A stretch of DNA of 64,000 nucleotides from Actinomucor elegans (GCA_026027325.1 JAMSLZ010000005.1:2914001-2978000); one strand, 5' to 3'. Counted from the stretch's first letter, positions 1 to 13,896 are shown. The notes: generated from the letters alone by a model not told the origin. Program-made: numbers and translations.

Positions 1-168
1 AAGTGCAAAAACATCTCTTGTTCATAGTAATAATAAAGTATCATAGTACCGTAATACATATTTTTGATAGTTTATTTTATATTGTCTTATAAGAGACTAT
101 TATGTACATGTATAGATGGATAGAAAGAAAGAAAGAAAGGGAATATGGTTATAATACACATGGAAAAT

Positions 169-1816
169 CTAGTAGTATTCTCTCCTATTACTGCTATATG
201 ATCTTTCTGCCTTATGCTTGTAATGCTGAGCTAAATGTGTGTTATTGTTTCGTTTATGTCGCTCGTATTCACGCATGCTATTATCTTGTCTGTAACTACT
301 GTATGGTGCCTGGCGATATCTTTGAGTGTTTTCATAGTTATTACTTCGACTGTACGGACTATCCACTTCATGATGATTACGACTGTAAGGATTCTTATAG
401 TTAGAATCCTCTTTGTAGTTATTTCTATAAGAGTTTCTTTCTCCAGCCTGGTGTACAATGCCTCCGCGATGACGTCTGTCAAATCCTCTCTTGTTCGATT
501 TGGCCTTAGGCTGACCTGTCTCAATCCAATTCTGTTTAATCTTGAACCGAGTGCCTTCTTTACGAGGTTCGCCATAATAATGAGGATCGACTTTAACGAT
601 AGAGGACAAGATGGATTCAGATTTACCACTGGCATCAATACGTGAGCGAAGTGTAGCAAGTGTATTTTTGAACACCAGTTGTACCAGATCGAATTTCAAC
701 GTGCTACGTGCTACGTTTGCTTCTATTGATATTTCGCATTAGACCAAAAGAAGAGGGTAGACTATTTTTTTTTCTTGATTACCTGATACATCTGGATCCA
801 AGATAGTTAACTTGCCAGCTTTAGTTTGTAGGTCGATAGGGCAATCCATCTCAGTGTAATAAGTTCCACCATCTGTTAAGCCAATCGCAGTCTTTGTGCT
901 TTCGAATTTTGAATAAAAATCGAGGAATCCTGTCAGTAAGACTGCATAGTAACTTGGGTCCGTTGGTTTTAACTCATCCAAGACTTGTAACTACAGATCA
1001 ACATATCAGGTACCGTTTTTTTTGGGGGGTTGAATGAGCCTATATTCCCTACCTGCAAATAGCTAACAATCATACAAATGAGAGAATAGCTAGCAAGACC
1101 TGCGGTTTTTGCTGATAATGGTTCAAATGTAGGGAAACTCGTTACACGAGAGTTACCTATGGACTGCTTTAGTACCATGAACAAGGGCTTCAATGCAGGA
1201 TACTGTTTGATCCAAGCAGCAGTTCTATCTGAACTGAAGCACTCATTCTGTACAGTGATGTCCATGGATACTTCATTATCATCAGTTGCCATTAATACAG
1301 GCACTTTAGCATGTGCTACTAAATTGGTTCGTCGGTTTTGAAAGATTCTATTTGCACAAGTGTGTCTGCGGATAGATTTTAATACACTGGCTACGTTGTT
1401 TTGAGGCAGCTCGTCAAAGTCGATATTGATATCGACATCACTGTAAAAAAAAAAAAAAAAAATAGAAAGAACACGAACTTTTTTAGTTATGGCTATCAAA
1501 TGACAATCAGTTAGTGATTTACCTCGCTGGAAACTGTAAACCTGTAACGCTCGAACCAAATGCTGTCACTGTACTGTCTGGCCAAAGCGAAGATACCAAC
1601 TGAGAAACAGAATAGAGCAGAGTGTCTCTATTGAGTTGTTCAGTTTTGGTTGGTTGGATATATTTCTCGAAATCCAAAATCTCTTGCGATAATCTACATT
1701 GTTGCACGTTCAAGAAAAATAAATAACTAGATTGCATCTCAAAGAAGGCAAAACTATTACCTCGCTAGTCGATCAGGTATTGCAAGCGTTTTTTTATTAC
1801 TCCAAGGCGCATCCAT
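169..1816 (-). CDS. TRF4: TRF4/PAPD5-type non-canonical poly(A) polymerase
   Basis: This is the catalytic subunit type of the TRAMP nuclear RNA surveillance complex, which adds short oligo(A) tails that mark RNAs for exosome decay. Five exons: 1761-1816, 1523-1693, 1053-1440, 783-990 and 169-722. They join in frame to 458 residues. The nucleotidyltransferase signature is FGSSVTGLQFPA followed across an intron by SDVDINIDF, so the metal-binding Asp pair is D77/D79. The third Asp is in SMDITVQN near D136. The PAP-associated domain follows, with a DPDVSEANVARS stretch, and the last 120 residues form a basic Arg/Tyr/Asn-rich tail, as in Trf4 proteins. The start is the second of two nearby ATGs on this strand; the other is out of frame. 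The protein is shorter at its N terminus than yeast Trf4, beginning just ahead of the conserved PW motif. A paralogous PAPD-type enzyme is the main alternative. Confidence 0.9.
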
Positions 1817-2767
1817 CGTTATTTGAATCTTGATCAAAGATCAAACAGCTGTATTACTAAAGAAAAAAGAATGAGTTGCCGTGACTGGCACGCTGAGATG
1901 GAGATTAAATTTCAAGTGAGGTTTTTTGGCGTGTTCTGAATTTATGAAGGCTTGACGGATGATCCCCCAATGTCTATTATACATGTCAGTCTTTGATAAT
2001 TTTTATGTAAAAAGTTTCGTTATAAAACCGAATATTATAGTATCCTTATATTAGTTATATGTGAGAAATGCATAGTTATCTAATTATAAACAGATATAAT
2101 ATATTTACTCCACTGTATTTAAATAAAGGTTTAGATAGATGCGGTAGTTCATTCTGAGTATGGATACTGACTAGAAGAAATTTGATTTTGTAAAAATGAT
2201 TCAAAGGATGCTCCCTTAGGCATTTAGAATTGAACAATTATTTTCTTTTGTAGAGCTCAAAGGTAAGATTTTTAAGAAATAATGTATTGGTAATGTAGAT
2301 TTAATATATTTGAGAGTATGCAACTGTATTTAATTTTAATTTTTATCTATCATCACGAATAAGTGGAGTTATGATTATATATGAAACCTTTCAGCAAAGA
2401 AAACCCAAAAACTAAAGGAAAAGTATAATAATACTCGCCCTACCCAATACTTAGTTTGATGGTTCACATGTATTGCGGATTTATTTTCTGCTTTCTTAGT
2501 AATAGTTTACCATTAAAAAGCGGATCAAATTTCATGGCAAAAAGTTGAAGTTTATCATTCAATAAATGTTGTTGACATCGTTCAAGTCCCGATTAAAAAG
2601 CTCGAGGTATAGTGACATGCTAAGCATGGCGTCCCTTGTTCAGGGTCCTTCCCGCTTTTCACACGAGGAATCGACTGCCCCACGGAATAATTAATATTTA
2701 AAGGCCCTTTTTTTTCACGTACGACCCTTTTTTTTTTTCATTACTTCTTATTTAATTATTTAGAAAC
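1817..2767. other. Divergent intergenic region between TRF4 and the oxidoreductase
   Basis: AT-rich shared promoter region. It holds one degenerate copy of the dispersed repeat near 2137-2185. T-runs and a short GC-richer stretch (about 2620-2690) lie just upstream of the plus-strand gene. No coding exon was recognised. Confidence 0.6.
2137..2185 (-). repeat. Degenerate copy of the dispersed intergenic repeat (right half)
   Basis: On the minus strand it carries the ATACTCAGAATGA segment that also follows the core in the copies at 42901 and 61361. Only the right half is recognisable. Confidence 0.35.
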
Positions 2768-3887
2768 ATGTTAAAGTGGGGTATTATCGGTACAGGCAAT
2801 ATTGCTCATGTATTTGCTAAGGCTCTTCAAGTTGCGAAAAAAGGTGAACTCGTTGCTGTTGGCAGTCGAACTATCGAAAGCGCTCAAAAATTCGGCCAAG
2901 AATTTAATGTAAAGCACTGCTTTGGCAGTTATGCTGATTTGTTGGCCTCGAACGAAATCGATATTGTGTACATTTCAACACCCCATCCCCAACATTTTGA
3001 ATTAGCATTGACTACTGCTAAGGCAGGTAAGCATATGTTGATCGAAAAGCCTATGGCTATGACCGAAAAGCAAGTTACAACAATCCTTGAAACTGCCAAA
3101 GAACACAATGTGTTTGTGATGGAAGCCTACATGTATCGCTGTCATCCTCAGACTTTGAAGGTTGTGGAATTGATTGAATCGGGCGCTCTCGGTCGTGTCA
3201 AGTTGATTCGTGCAAACTTTTCTTTTGATGGAAGACCTTTGGGTCCTACCTCCAGACTCTGGAGAAATGAGTTGGGTGGTGGTGCTATTTTAGATATTGG
3301 TGGATGTATGTATTTTTTTTTTTTTTGTAACTATGGATCGAGTACTTACATGTTGTTTTTTTTTTGTTACTGTAGACCCTATGTCTTTCTGTCGCTTAAT
3401 TGCTGGTGTTTCCAACTGTACAACTGAAAAGTACATTGGTGGTGGAGCTAATCCTACCCAAATTAAGGCTACTGGCTATATTCAACCTGATACACAAGTC
3501 GATGAATGGTCTAATGCATCTGTTGCATTCGAAGGCGGTATTACTGCTCAATTATTCACTGGTATCTTTTGCGACTCAGATTGCAGTGTGGAAGTGTTGG
3601 GTAGCGATGGTATGCTTAAGGTCGTCAATCTTTGGAGACCTGATCTTGCACAACTTGGCCCTGTTCAAATTGAATATACCAAGTATGGCCAAGAAACTGA
3701 GATCATCCCTGTAGAGTTGGAAGAATCAAACATCTTTGCTATTGAAGCTGACGCTATTGCTGAAGCTATTGCTGAAGGAAGTCAAGAATGTAAATATATG
3801 AACTGGCAAGATACTTTAGGCCAGGTCCGTGCTATGGATGCTTGGAGAAAGGATATTGGATTGCAATACAAAGAAGATAGAGAATAA
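2768..3887 (+). CDS. Gfo/Idh/MocA-family oxidoreductase (dihydrodiol/D-xylose dehydrogenase type)
   Basis: NAD(P)-dependent dehydrogenase of the dimeric dihydrodiol dehydrogenase/D-xylose 1-dehydrogenase group; the true substrate cannot be read from sequence. Two exons, 2768-3305 and 3376-3887, give 349 residues. The N-terminal Rossmann motif is GIIGTGNIAHVF (residues 5-16). STPHPQHFELAL and the EKPMAM motif, whose Lys is the usual catalytic residue, follow at about 75-98. The C-terminal alpha/beta domain begins after GGGAILDIGG. The single intron is rich in T-runs and splits a Tyr codon (GGYPMSF). The family usually has 330-390 residues, so the gene looks complete. The start is the first ATG in a GC-poor leader with two long T-runs. 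Confidence 0.88.
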
Positions 3888-4950
3888 ATAAAAAGAAATA
3901 TTAGTTATCTATTTATTATTTTGATACATCTAAGGTATACTTTTTTCTTTCAAGTTTTTTTTTCTTTTTTTTTTTCTTTTTTTTTTTCTTTTTTTTCAAA
4001 AAAAAAAAGGATAATAAAAAAGGTAACCTTAGTTTTGTTACCAATCTCAAGTTTTAATAAATTCTCAACAAGTTTAATAGATTTGAATACCAATTGTTTT
4101 TTCGAGATGGGGAATATAGCATACTTTTTTTGTTTAGTGGTTTCAACATTGATGAAACATTCAGCGAAAGTTTAAACAAACGCAAGTGGAAAAGGCCCCA
4201 ATTTTAGTCTATCAGCTTCATCATGCACTCTATAGTTTAGCTATCACTTTAGCTATGATAGAAGTTTTGGATATATAAAGTAGTAATTTATACAATATCC
4301 TAAGAGATACTCATAAGGACCATTCATATACTTGTTGGGATTCTTATAGGTTATACGATATCAAGATTATCCTTGACAATTTTATATAAATGTTATTGTT
4401 ATTACTATATACCTTATTCAGGTGTCACATAGGATTATATGGAGTAGACAACCGTTCTTATATGTGTGCAGGCAACTAGGCTATATTTACCGCAAAGTGA
4501 TCTAAAGATTAGCAAAAGCCAGCAAAGAGATGATAAGAGTAAACAAGCTAAAAAGAAGTACAATCTATTGCACATCTGAGGTATATTATTAAATGATATC
4601 AGAACAGCTTACATAGCTGATATATTACTGTATTGTTGGTAAAATTAAGATACCATGTAAATAAGATTATATATAGAGTATACCGTGAAAACTGATATCT
4701 ATATACCATCAGTGCAAGGACATCTAGAATGAAAACGAAGTAGCTCAATTATCAATAGATTCAGTAGTTGGGTTTGAATACCCAGTATTTCTTTATCATG
4801 AAACATTAAACCTGAATCTATCGACATCTTGTGATCATTACATACGATATGCATACCATTTACTGCTATTAATCAATAACGCTAAATAATCATTGCCGTT
4901 TAGTTAAATATACAATCTAGTAGATCCATCCCCTTTTTTTCTAGACACAG

Positions 4951-5002
4951 ACTGTCGATCAGATGCGACAGTTGACAAGATTAGCAGTGAGATCTATAGA
5001 CC
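4951..5002 (-). repeat. Dispersed intergenic repeat, degenerate copy
   Basis: The minus strand reads AACTGTCGCATCTGATC, matching the repeat core (TCGGTCAAATGTCGCATCTG-like). It is preceded by the ATAGATCTC block also seen at 30681-30730. Confidence 0.5.
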
Positions 5003-5070
5003 TATATTTGTTTTCTGATACACCACTAACATGAAATTGGTCTATTTCAGGGAGGGAAAAGCATAAGGGC

Positions 5071-5091
5071 ATATATATATATATATATATT
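5071..5091. repeat. (AT)n microsatellite
   Basis: About ten uninterrupted AT units in the convergent spacer. Similar (AT)n tracts lie at 7556-7575 (inside a PRP4 intron), 22226-22243 and 61673-61693. Confidence 0.95.
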
Positions 5092-5740
5092 CTTCCACTT
5101 AAAATTTCCAAACATCACTTCTATCTTTCTGGAGGCCAAAAACTGCTTTTTAGAGACTTAGTCTTTAAATAGTCAAGTTGAGTATAATTGATAATGTACT
5201 TTTTTGCCTATCATGATATTTCGTTATTTAAAGTGAAATCAAACTCAAAACCAAGTCCCTTCACCCAACAAGTTAATGCTCCCTTAACCATTAGGGGTCA
5301 ACAGCCTCATAACGTGATACCTTTACATCAACTTTTAACGATATTAAAAGCATGTTAGAGACATAGTTTATAGTAGATATTCTTTTTCATAAGTCAAGGA
5401 ACACAATGGTACTTTGGTAGTTGTACACAGGCTAATCGGAGATGATTTGACAAGTTCAAGTTATGCCTACAATCTAACGCTGAGGCTTGCGCTTAAATTT
5501 AGGTACATACGATCCATGTCAGTGTTTATATTACAACAACCAAATCGCCAATATCTGGAATCTTTGGATTATAAAAAGCAAAGATAGGCTACCTTTTATG
5601 TTTCTAATATATATATATACTCTCTTTACACACTGATATGAAGGTGATACTACTGAAACAGTATATTTTCCATGATTTGATGTCTTTTTTTTTATTGAAT
5701 TTATATGTACGAAATGTTTAAAATAAGTTGTCTATTCTAT

Positions 5741-7984
<2,244 letters not shown>

Positions 7985-8519
7985 GATTTATCGAGTGTTT
8001 TTTATGGGGAGGAAGGGGGTTTTTTTAAGGGATTTATGTTCGAATGTATGTATAAAAAGGAGAAGAAAAGGAATTTGCGAGATTAAAAAAAATATTCTTT
8101 TTCTTTCAAATGGATTATAGAGTATAAAAAAGTTTGCTGAATAAAGAGGACTATTGATTGTCTTTTTTGGTGTTTGAAATGCAGTAGCTGGATTTGCGTG
8201 TTATTTAATTGAATGATTTCAATTATAATAATGGCAAGTAAATAAAAAGGAAAATGAAACAAAGCAATTAACGAGAAACTGCCGAAGTAGACGTAGGCCA
8301 GCTGACGTTGAATTCGAACAGTCCAAAAACCCAAGCACTGAAAATACTTAAAGTTGTCTGTCACCTTTGATATAAACAAAATGCTTTTTTTTTTACATTG
8401 CTCAATGAACTTTGCAAATCTTTTCAAACTATAATGACAAACTATGCTTCGGTTTTTATTTTGATTATACCAAAGTTGCAAGGAGGTGTAAGACAAGCCG
8501 AGAAACACCATTTTTACCT

Positions 8520-8529
8520 ATTGGCCAAT
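8520..8529. promoter_or_regulatory. Palindromic CCAAT element ATTGGCCAAT
   Basis: A perfect 10 bp palindrome carrying CCAAT on both strands, about 535 bp upstream of the PRP4 start codon. CCAAT is the site of the heterotrimeric Hap/NF-Y factor. The distance is long for a core promoter, so a role is only suggested. Confidence 0.3.
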
Positions 8530-9235
8530 AAAAACACGTCATAAAAAAACATGATTTATAAGCGCCGAAAGCCAATTACGTACTAGTTAAAAACGGACCG
8601 ATTTTGAATTATCCCCTTAGCGCGAATTTTTGGTCATTGGGGAAGCTGCAAAACTTAGCTATGTGCACGTATAAATTATTTACTGTATAAACTTTTTTTT
8701 AGTAAAGAAAAAAATTGGTAATAAATTTATACAAAAATCTAAATATTTGGTAGGGGTCTGTATACCCTTCGTTACGCAATTTATTTCTTTACGAACCTTA
8801 TTAAATTGTCTTTTATTCATCATGGCAAGACCCAAAAAAAAATAGGTGAAAAAAAAAAACTAATGATTGAATCTCCGAATGCCAATGATACTTACGCCAT
8901 CTATGGTATAAGGAAATTATCTCTAGTCGATTGATAAACACTGATGCAAGTAGTATACAATACTAATTAACCAAGACGCATGGATATAAACTTTTCAAAT
9001 GGTAATATAATCCAGGTGCACCAACCCTTGATATGAATATGACCCGAGTTCTTGCGTTAATTGACATTTGAGGCAAACATGTAACTAAATAGGAAGCGCA
9101 CGAGTCACTTTTTTGAAGCTTGTGTGATGGGGCACCCAGTTTAAATATGTAACCTTTATCGTCTTACGTACATGATCTTGTTTATTTATAAACAAATAAC
9201 AAGAAAAAAAATGCATGCTTGTTGGTTTACATAAT

Positions 9236-9341
9236 TCATACTGTGAAATAAGTTGTATCAATAGCAGCAACTGCTGCTGATGCTGCAGCAGCAGCAGCAG
9301 AAGCAGAAGCACTTTGTTGTGTAACACGATCTATATATGAT
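9236..9341 (-). other. Possible orphan terminal exon (Ala/Ser-rich) with a strong splice acceptor
   Basis: On the minus strand a long pyrimidine tract ending CTCACTCACTGCAG at 9342 precedes an open frame of 34 codons. It reads SYIDRVTQQSA, then a Ser/Ala run coded by GCN/CAG-type triplets, then AAIDTTYFTV and a stop. The acceptor is among the best in the window. I could not find a donor in the gene just upstream (9541-10873) that joins in frame, because that gene stops at 9541. It could be an alternative last exon, a relic, or chance. Confidence 0.25.
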
Positions 9342-9439
9342 CTGCAGTGAGTGAGAGAAAAAAAAAAGAGATAAAGAATAAAAAAAAAATAGATACAAAA
9401 ACAAGCCTATATAATAAACAGTTACAAAAGAAAATACCG

Positions 9440-9441
<2 letters not shown>

Positions 9442-9478
<37 letters not shown>
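9442..9478. repeat. (AC)n microsatellite
   Basis: About 18 uninterrupted AC units between the stop codon of the Cys-rich gene and the orphan exon-like segment. Confidence 0.97.
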
Positions 9479-9481
<3 letters not shown>

Positions 9482-9540
9482 ATAACTCTCTTTTTTTTTT
9501 CTTTTATATATATACTGTATATACAAACAATAACAAATAA

Positions 9541-10873
9541 CTATTTATAATTATTCCAATCAATTGAAGCCTTGTCAGCAAGTCCAAGATAAAATTCAAT
9601 ATGTGTATCTTGTGGATATCGAATAACGCTACGTATTGCTTGACCCAAAGGAAAAATCCTTTCCTTGTGAATATCGGATATAACCACTCTTTTGCCTGGT
9701 GGTGGTGAACCTGCAAAATCGATTTCCGAAAGTAAATCACGAAACGTGTATGAGTCTGTAATGGCTAGGTTCCTTATATAATAAACTTCATCTGAACTAC
9801 TCATTGTACTTTTTAAAGATACAGTTTCTATCACTTTAGAATATATAGGTGGTGGCGGTCTAGTATAATTGGGTGATACGTGTAATTGGTGCTGTAAAGT
9901 AGACGAAAGTGAACTCAATGAAGGTGTACGTAAATGAAGTGGAGGTAATTGAGATGAAAAACTATTGGTGGGTTGACGTGTATTATGCAAATGCTGAATA
10001 GTGTATGGATGCTGATTGGAATAAAAAAGAGGTGTAGAAGCACTGGAGCTTGGTTTCTCATTTGTACGCTTTCTTTTGACTGAAGTTGAGCTGGTCATCA
10101 TGGAGAAATCAGGCGATTCAGATGTATTATATTGTTGAAACGATATTTCACGTACTTTGGCGGCAAGCGCTCCACCTCCTACTTGCTGGTTGCTATTATA
10201 AGGTTGTGGCAGCAAAGGATAAGAATCAACTGAAGAAGATCGATGCCGATTGATATCTTCCATGAGAGTACCGTTGGAATCTGCAGGTGAAGGTGGTGCT
10301 TGTTGTTGATTCAAGTTACGCTGGTGTCTCTTTTTTGCTCGATACAAGGTACTTGAATGTGCCTTGCAAAGTGATACTTCGTTCAACTCATTTAAGCCAA
10401 TGATACGGTGCTCTCTGTCCCTGTAAATGCTATGGGCGAATTCATCCAGCCACTTGATTGTAAATTCATAGTCGTCTCGATCTTGAGGCGTAAGTTTTTT
10501 GGCCCGAGAATCTAACCCTCCTTCAGGTAAATTCTTGCCTCGACGGGGTTGGGTTTCCGAGCAATGGCAATTTACGCCATAGTACTACCTTGATTGTTAG
10601 AGTTTCATATATATACATATAAAGAATACCTACACCGGAGCAAGTAAAGCAGATAGCACATACAATACAAGCATTCTACCTCCAGTATATTAGTTATACA
10701 ACCTATTTATTTGGCAAATGTTTTACCTTTCTTGCTAATAAAGGGTGATGAGGCTCATTTGGACGCGTGTTGGGTAAAGGAGATGAAGGTTGCTGATGTT
10801 CTTCATGATGACGATGATGAAGTGGAAGTTCAGTGACCACTTGAGCCAACTGGAACAAGTTGTTTTCAGCCAT
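9541..10873 (-). CDS. Unrecognised protein with a Cys-rich motif and conserved-looking C terminus
   Basis: I do not recognise this family. Three exons, 10727-10873, 10634-10675 and 9541-10584, join in frame to 410 residues. The N-terminal 49 residues are His/Pro-rich. A cysteine cluster follows (CIVCAICFTCSGYYGVNCHC, about 52-71), the spacing of which could bind metal, then a charged segment with FTIKWLDEFAHSIYRD. Residues 150-300 are Ser/Pro/Gln-rich and probably disordered. The last 80 residues (RDLLSEIDFAGSPPPGKRVV, then LGLADKASIDWNN) look folded. The middle exon is only 42 nt and encodes most of the cysteine cluster. It has no signal peptide or membrane segment. The start codon lies 151 bp downstream of the DUF4442 gene's stop on the same strand. 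A regulator or RNA/DNA-binding protein is possible, but unproven. Confidence 0.7.
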
Positions 10874-11023
10874 GAGAGAAATGTTAAAGAAGAAGAGAAA
10901 AAGAAAAGAAAAAAAAAAGAAAAAAGAAAAAAGAATAGGAGTACATAGTAGTATATATATATTTATTATAGGGGCGAAATCAAGGGGAGTCTCGAAAATG
11001 AAAAGATTGGCAGTGTTTCATAT

Positions 11024-11904
11024 TTATACCTCTACACACCAAACCAAATAGCCAATGGCGACTGTATCCAACATACGGTCTTTGATTACGACTTCTGTCT
11101 GGATATCGTGTCTGCCTTCTTCCAAGTCGCTCGGGAGTGTATAGTCCGAGCTTGCAGTTAATAGTCCGCGTGCTTTCTTTTTGTACTATGCAAAAACAAA
11201 CAAAAAAGTAAATAGACGCATCTCACAGTTATTGAAAAAAAAACTTACTTCCATCTTGATCGATATTAAAATCGCCTTCTGTTTTTGACTTAGATTACTT
11301 AACAATGCTAAACCTCCTGTTGTTTCCGCAAATGTAGCTAAGGCTGTAGGATGTATTCTACTCAATCACGATCAATAAAGCTCTTTTTTTTTTTGTAAGC
11401 GAGTCTGACGTACCCTTTTTGTATATTATGTGTGCTATGATGGTCCTATAAGCTATGTTAATACAAATGTTAGGATAATTTCATTTCTGCTCTTACCCGC
11501 ATAATAGCAGTACAAAACCCTTTAGAAAAGGTCGAAACTCGCATATCTAGAAAAAAAAATATTGTTAGTCGTAATTCAATTACAAGCTACTCATTATTAC
11601 CAATAGAACTAGCATAAGGATCACTATTGTTCAATAGACGAGCAAATGTCCAAGGTCGAAAAATTTTAACTACAGGTTTGCCCAACTTTTCCCAAATCAT
11701 CAAAGGATGTCTTCCATGTCGCAAAGTAATCAAAATATACACGATATAAGCAATGGTTCCTATTGCCAAAGTGGCAATTAAACGACTAAAAATTGTCCAT
11801 TCCAAACGAATCGCGACCTGAACAAGATGAATAGTAGCTTCCAAATGGCCATAAAGAGCTGCAATAAGCGGTGAAGTCGAAGCTTCGGGTAATATGGACT
11901 TCAT
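11024..11904 (-). CDS. Membrane-anchored DUF4442 hotdog-fold (thioesterase-like) protein
   Basis: Five exons, 11601-11904, 11497-11546, 11414-11445, 11249-11357 and 11024-11185, give 218 residues with all phases consistent. An N-terminal hydrophobic segment (IATLAIGTIAYIVYILITL, about 43-61) should anchor the protein. The C-terminal half has HPTALATFAETTGGLALLSN and then TASSDYTLPSDLEEG, which resemble the DUF4442 branch of the hotdog thioesterase superfamily. DUF4442 members are assumed to act on acyl-CoA or acyl-ACP; the substrate here is unknown. Exon 3 is only 32 nt. The acceptor choice for exon 3 matters: the upstream AG gives an in-frame stop, so the second AG is used. The family assignment is by pattern, moderately sure. 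Confidence 0.72.
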
Positions 11905-13443
11905 GTCTGGTATGATCTAGATCGAAAGAGATGATTAAAATAATAAAAAGAATCAGACCCTTACGTTTATATATTATTAAAATTTAAAGCGGGTACTAAA
12001 AAAAACAAGGTGTTATTATATACACAAGTCGAGCAGCTTCAACTGATTGAAGAGTTAAAACACGTGTAATGAATAGTGCAATGATCGTGATATTTAGTTC
12101 ATGATTGATAATACGAAATAATGTTGGTTAAATAGGTTCAGTTGGCTAGAAAAATTGCTAGCAAAGAATGGCTGCCCTGATATCCAAAAGCAGCCTAGTA
12201 TAGTATAACTGCATAAACACGTTAGAAACTGCGCTTGTCAAGGCAATGAAAAAAATGTCCCTGCATGTTATGTACGGCCACGGCTAGAAAAGGGAATCAA
12301 CACAAAGTCAACTCTTTATTCAGTGGTTTTCGGTTTAATCATAAATGTGTATCTCATAGTTAAATCGGTTAAAGTCAATTGTAAATGACCAAACATCTCA
12401 ATATGTATAAAGAAGAAAAATATTATAGCAAATGAAGCAGCTCATTTCGAGCATAGACTATAACTCTGATGTGACATTTTGACTGAGATTTTAATACAAT
12501 CAATAATAATGGACATGTCAATTCCTGAATTTTAACCATTAAAACTTACAATGACTCTTAGAATCTACTTGATACTTGCAGAAAGTTGCATTCAATCACA
12601 ACCGTGTGCGTTTTTTAAGCAGAAAAAGGGATATTTTTGTTATAAAAAGACCAGAACAATACTTTGTTAGGGTTTTATAGTAATGTAGTCTTTGGAGATA
12701 TGAAGTTGGCTATCTAAATGTTTCTAGGATTCAAACTTCTGTTTTGTGCTCTTTCAGATTCTAAATATTAATGTATAATTTTAAAGGATCCTAGTGTTCA
12801 CTCCTCACTGTTCAATGTCATTGAAGAATCAAAATACCAAAACAAGAGGAATAATATCGGAAAAGCAGCTAAAAAATACCCATCATGAAAATACTATACA
12901 GATAAAGAAACTTATCAAAGCTCATGTATAGCATTTATAATGAACTAGATAAAGTATTACATGGTTTTAAGTTGAGCAGTATATCGACCAGAAATTGTGC
13001 TCAATGAGGACCTTCTTTCTACAGTAATGACATGTCTTTTATGAATGAATGTCCTAATGTTCCTGCCAATAAAAAAAAAAAAAAAAAAAAAAAAAATAAC
13101 AAAGTAATATCATTTAGAGCAAACGAATTGTTTTTATGCTTAAAATTAAACATAAATAAATACCGCGATTCGAACAATGAGAAACCCCGGCTCGGACTTG
13201 CTATTTCCAAGCTTTGGCAAGCAGCGCCGTACACATGAATACGAAACGGCTGCTATAGTGTAATCCTTCTTTTTCCAAAACCATAGGTAAGCTATCATAA
13301 TCCATCTACAGAGAAAAGATGATATACGCGAGAAAAATCATGGATGGAATGGATGGATCAGGAAAGCAGAAAACTCACCAAATATCTTACTTTTTTTTTT
13401 ATGTATTGCTTTGACGATTCATTGGAAATGATAGAATATCAAA
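11905..13443. other. Divergent intergenic region, DUF4442 gene to eL34
   Basis: AT-rich. Holds one dispersed-repeat copy (12441-12492), an A-run of about 26 (13070-13096), and a short GC-richer patch (13160-13240) ahead of the eL34 start. No coding exon or RNA gene was supported. Confidence 0.6.
12441..12492 (-). repeat. Dispersed intergenic repeat, degenerate copy
   Basis: The minus strand reads ATCTCAGTCAAAATGTCACA followed by TC, close to the repeat core. Confidence 0.5.
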
Positions 13444-13896
13444 ATGGCTCAACGTCTCACCTACAGACGCCGCTGTTCTTACAACACTCGCTCTAACCGT
13501 GTCAGAGCTGTCAAGACTCCCGGTAAGCGAAACGATTCAGGCAATGGGATAGAATAGACAATTGACCGAATTTAATTAGGTGGAAAGCTCGTCTACCAAT
13601 ACGAGAAGAAGCCTGTCAAGGCTCCTCGTTGTGGTGACTGTGGTGAAGCTCTCGCTGGTGTAAGTTTTTTTTTTCAACATTTGTTACCGAGATCAAGGCA
13701 GTAATTAATGATTTTATACATTTAGATCAAGGCTCTCCGTCCTCGTCAATTCGCCACTGTCTCCAAGACCAACAAGCACGTTAGCCGTGTCTATGGTGGT
13801 TCTCGTTGTGCTCACTGTGTCAGAAACCGTATTGTCCGTGCTTTCTTGATCGAAGAGCAAAAGATTGTCAAGAAGGTCCTCAAGGCCCAAAAATAA
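13444..13896 (+). CDS. rpl34: 60S ribosomal protein eL34
   Basis: Component of the large cytosolic ribosomal subunit. Three exons, 13444-13522, 13580-13659 and 13726-13896, give 109 residues, the usual length. The protein opens [18 protein letters not shown], then [19 protein letters not shown] with the first zinc-ribbon CxxC, and later [13 protein letters not shown] with the second CxxC. The Lys-rich C terminus is intact. Exon bases favour C-ending codons (AAG, CGT, GTC, CTC) more than the neighbours do, as expected of a highly expressed gene. Two short introns fall after codons 26 and 53. It converges with ESF1; the stop codons are 152 bp apart. Confidence 0.97.

Larger units (their letters stand above)
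3888..5740. other. Convergent spacer, AT-rich, no gene recognised
   Basis: Begins with a striking pyrimidine/purine segment (3950-4025: T9-T12 runs broken by single C, then an A run) that could fold back on itself. The rest is AT-rich unique-looking DNA with an (AT)n tract and one dispersed-repeat copy. Both flanking genes end here. Confidence 0.6.
7985..9540. other. Intergenic region upstream of PRP4 and downstream of the Cys-rich gene
   Basis: Holds the PRP4 5' flank with a perfect ATTGGCCAAT palindrome, AT-rich DNA, a possible orphan terminal exon (9236-9341) and a (CA)n tract. A 142-codon minus-strand frame at 8083-8511 starts with a true ATG but has a Leu/Ile/Phe-rich, low-complexity composition, so I do not call it a gene. 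Confidence 0.55.

Noticed and set aside
8083..8511. 142-codon minus-strand ORF upstream of PRP4
   Set aside because: Leu/Ile/Phe-rich with AT-driven composition, no recognised motif, no splice context; lies in the PRP4 5' flank.
8822..8845. ATG followed by MARPKKK, reminiscent of a histone-like start
   Set aside because: Stops after seven codons and no donor or downstream exon continues it.
9347..9550. Plus-strand ORF with a Thr-His run
   Set aside because: The run is simply the (AC)n microsatellite translated.
13158..13235. Possible tRNA on the minus strand (GTTCGAATC box-B-like motif with an A-box-like segment upstream)
   Set aside because: The T-arm stem does not pair and the putative 3' acceptor end has no complement at the 5' end; no cloverleaf can be drawn.
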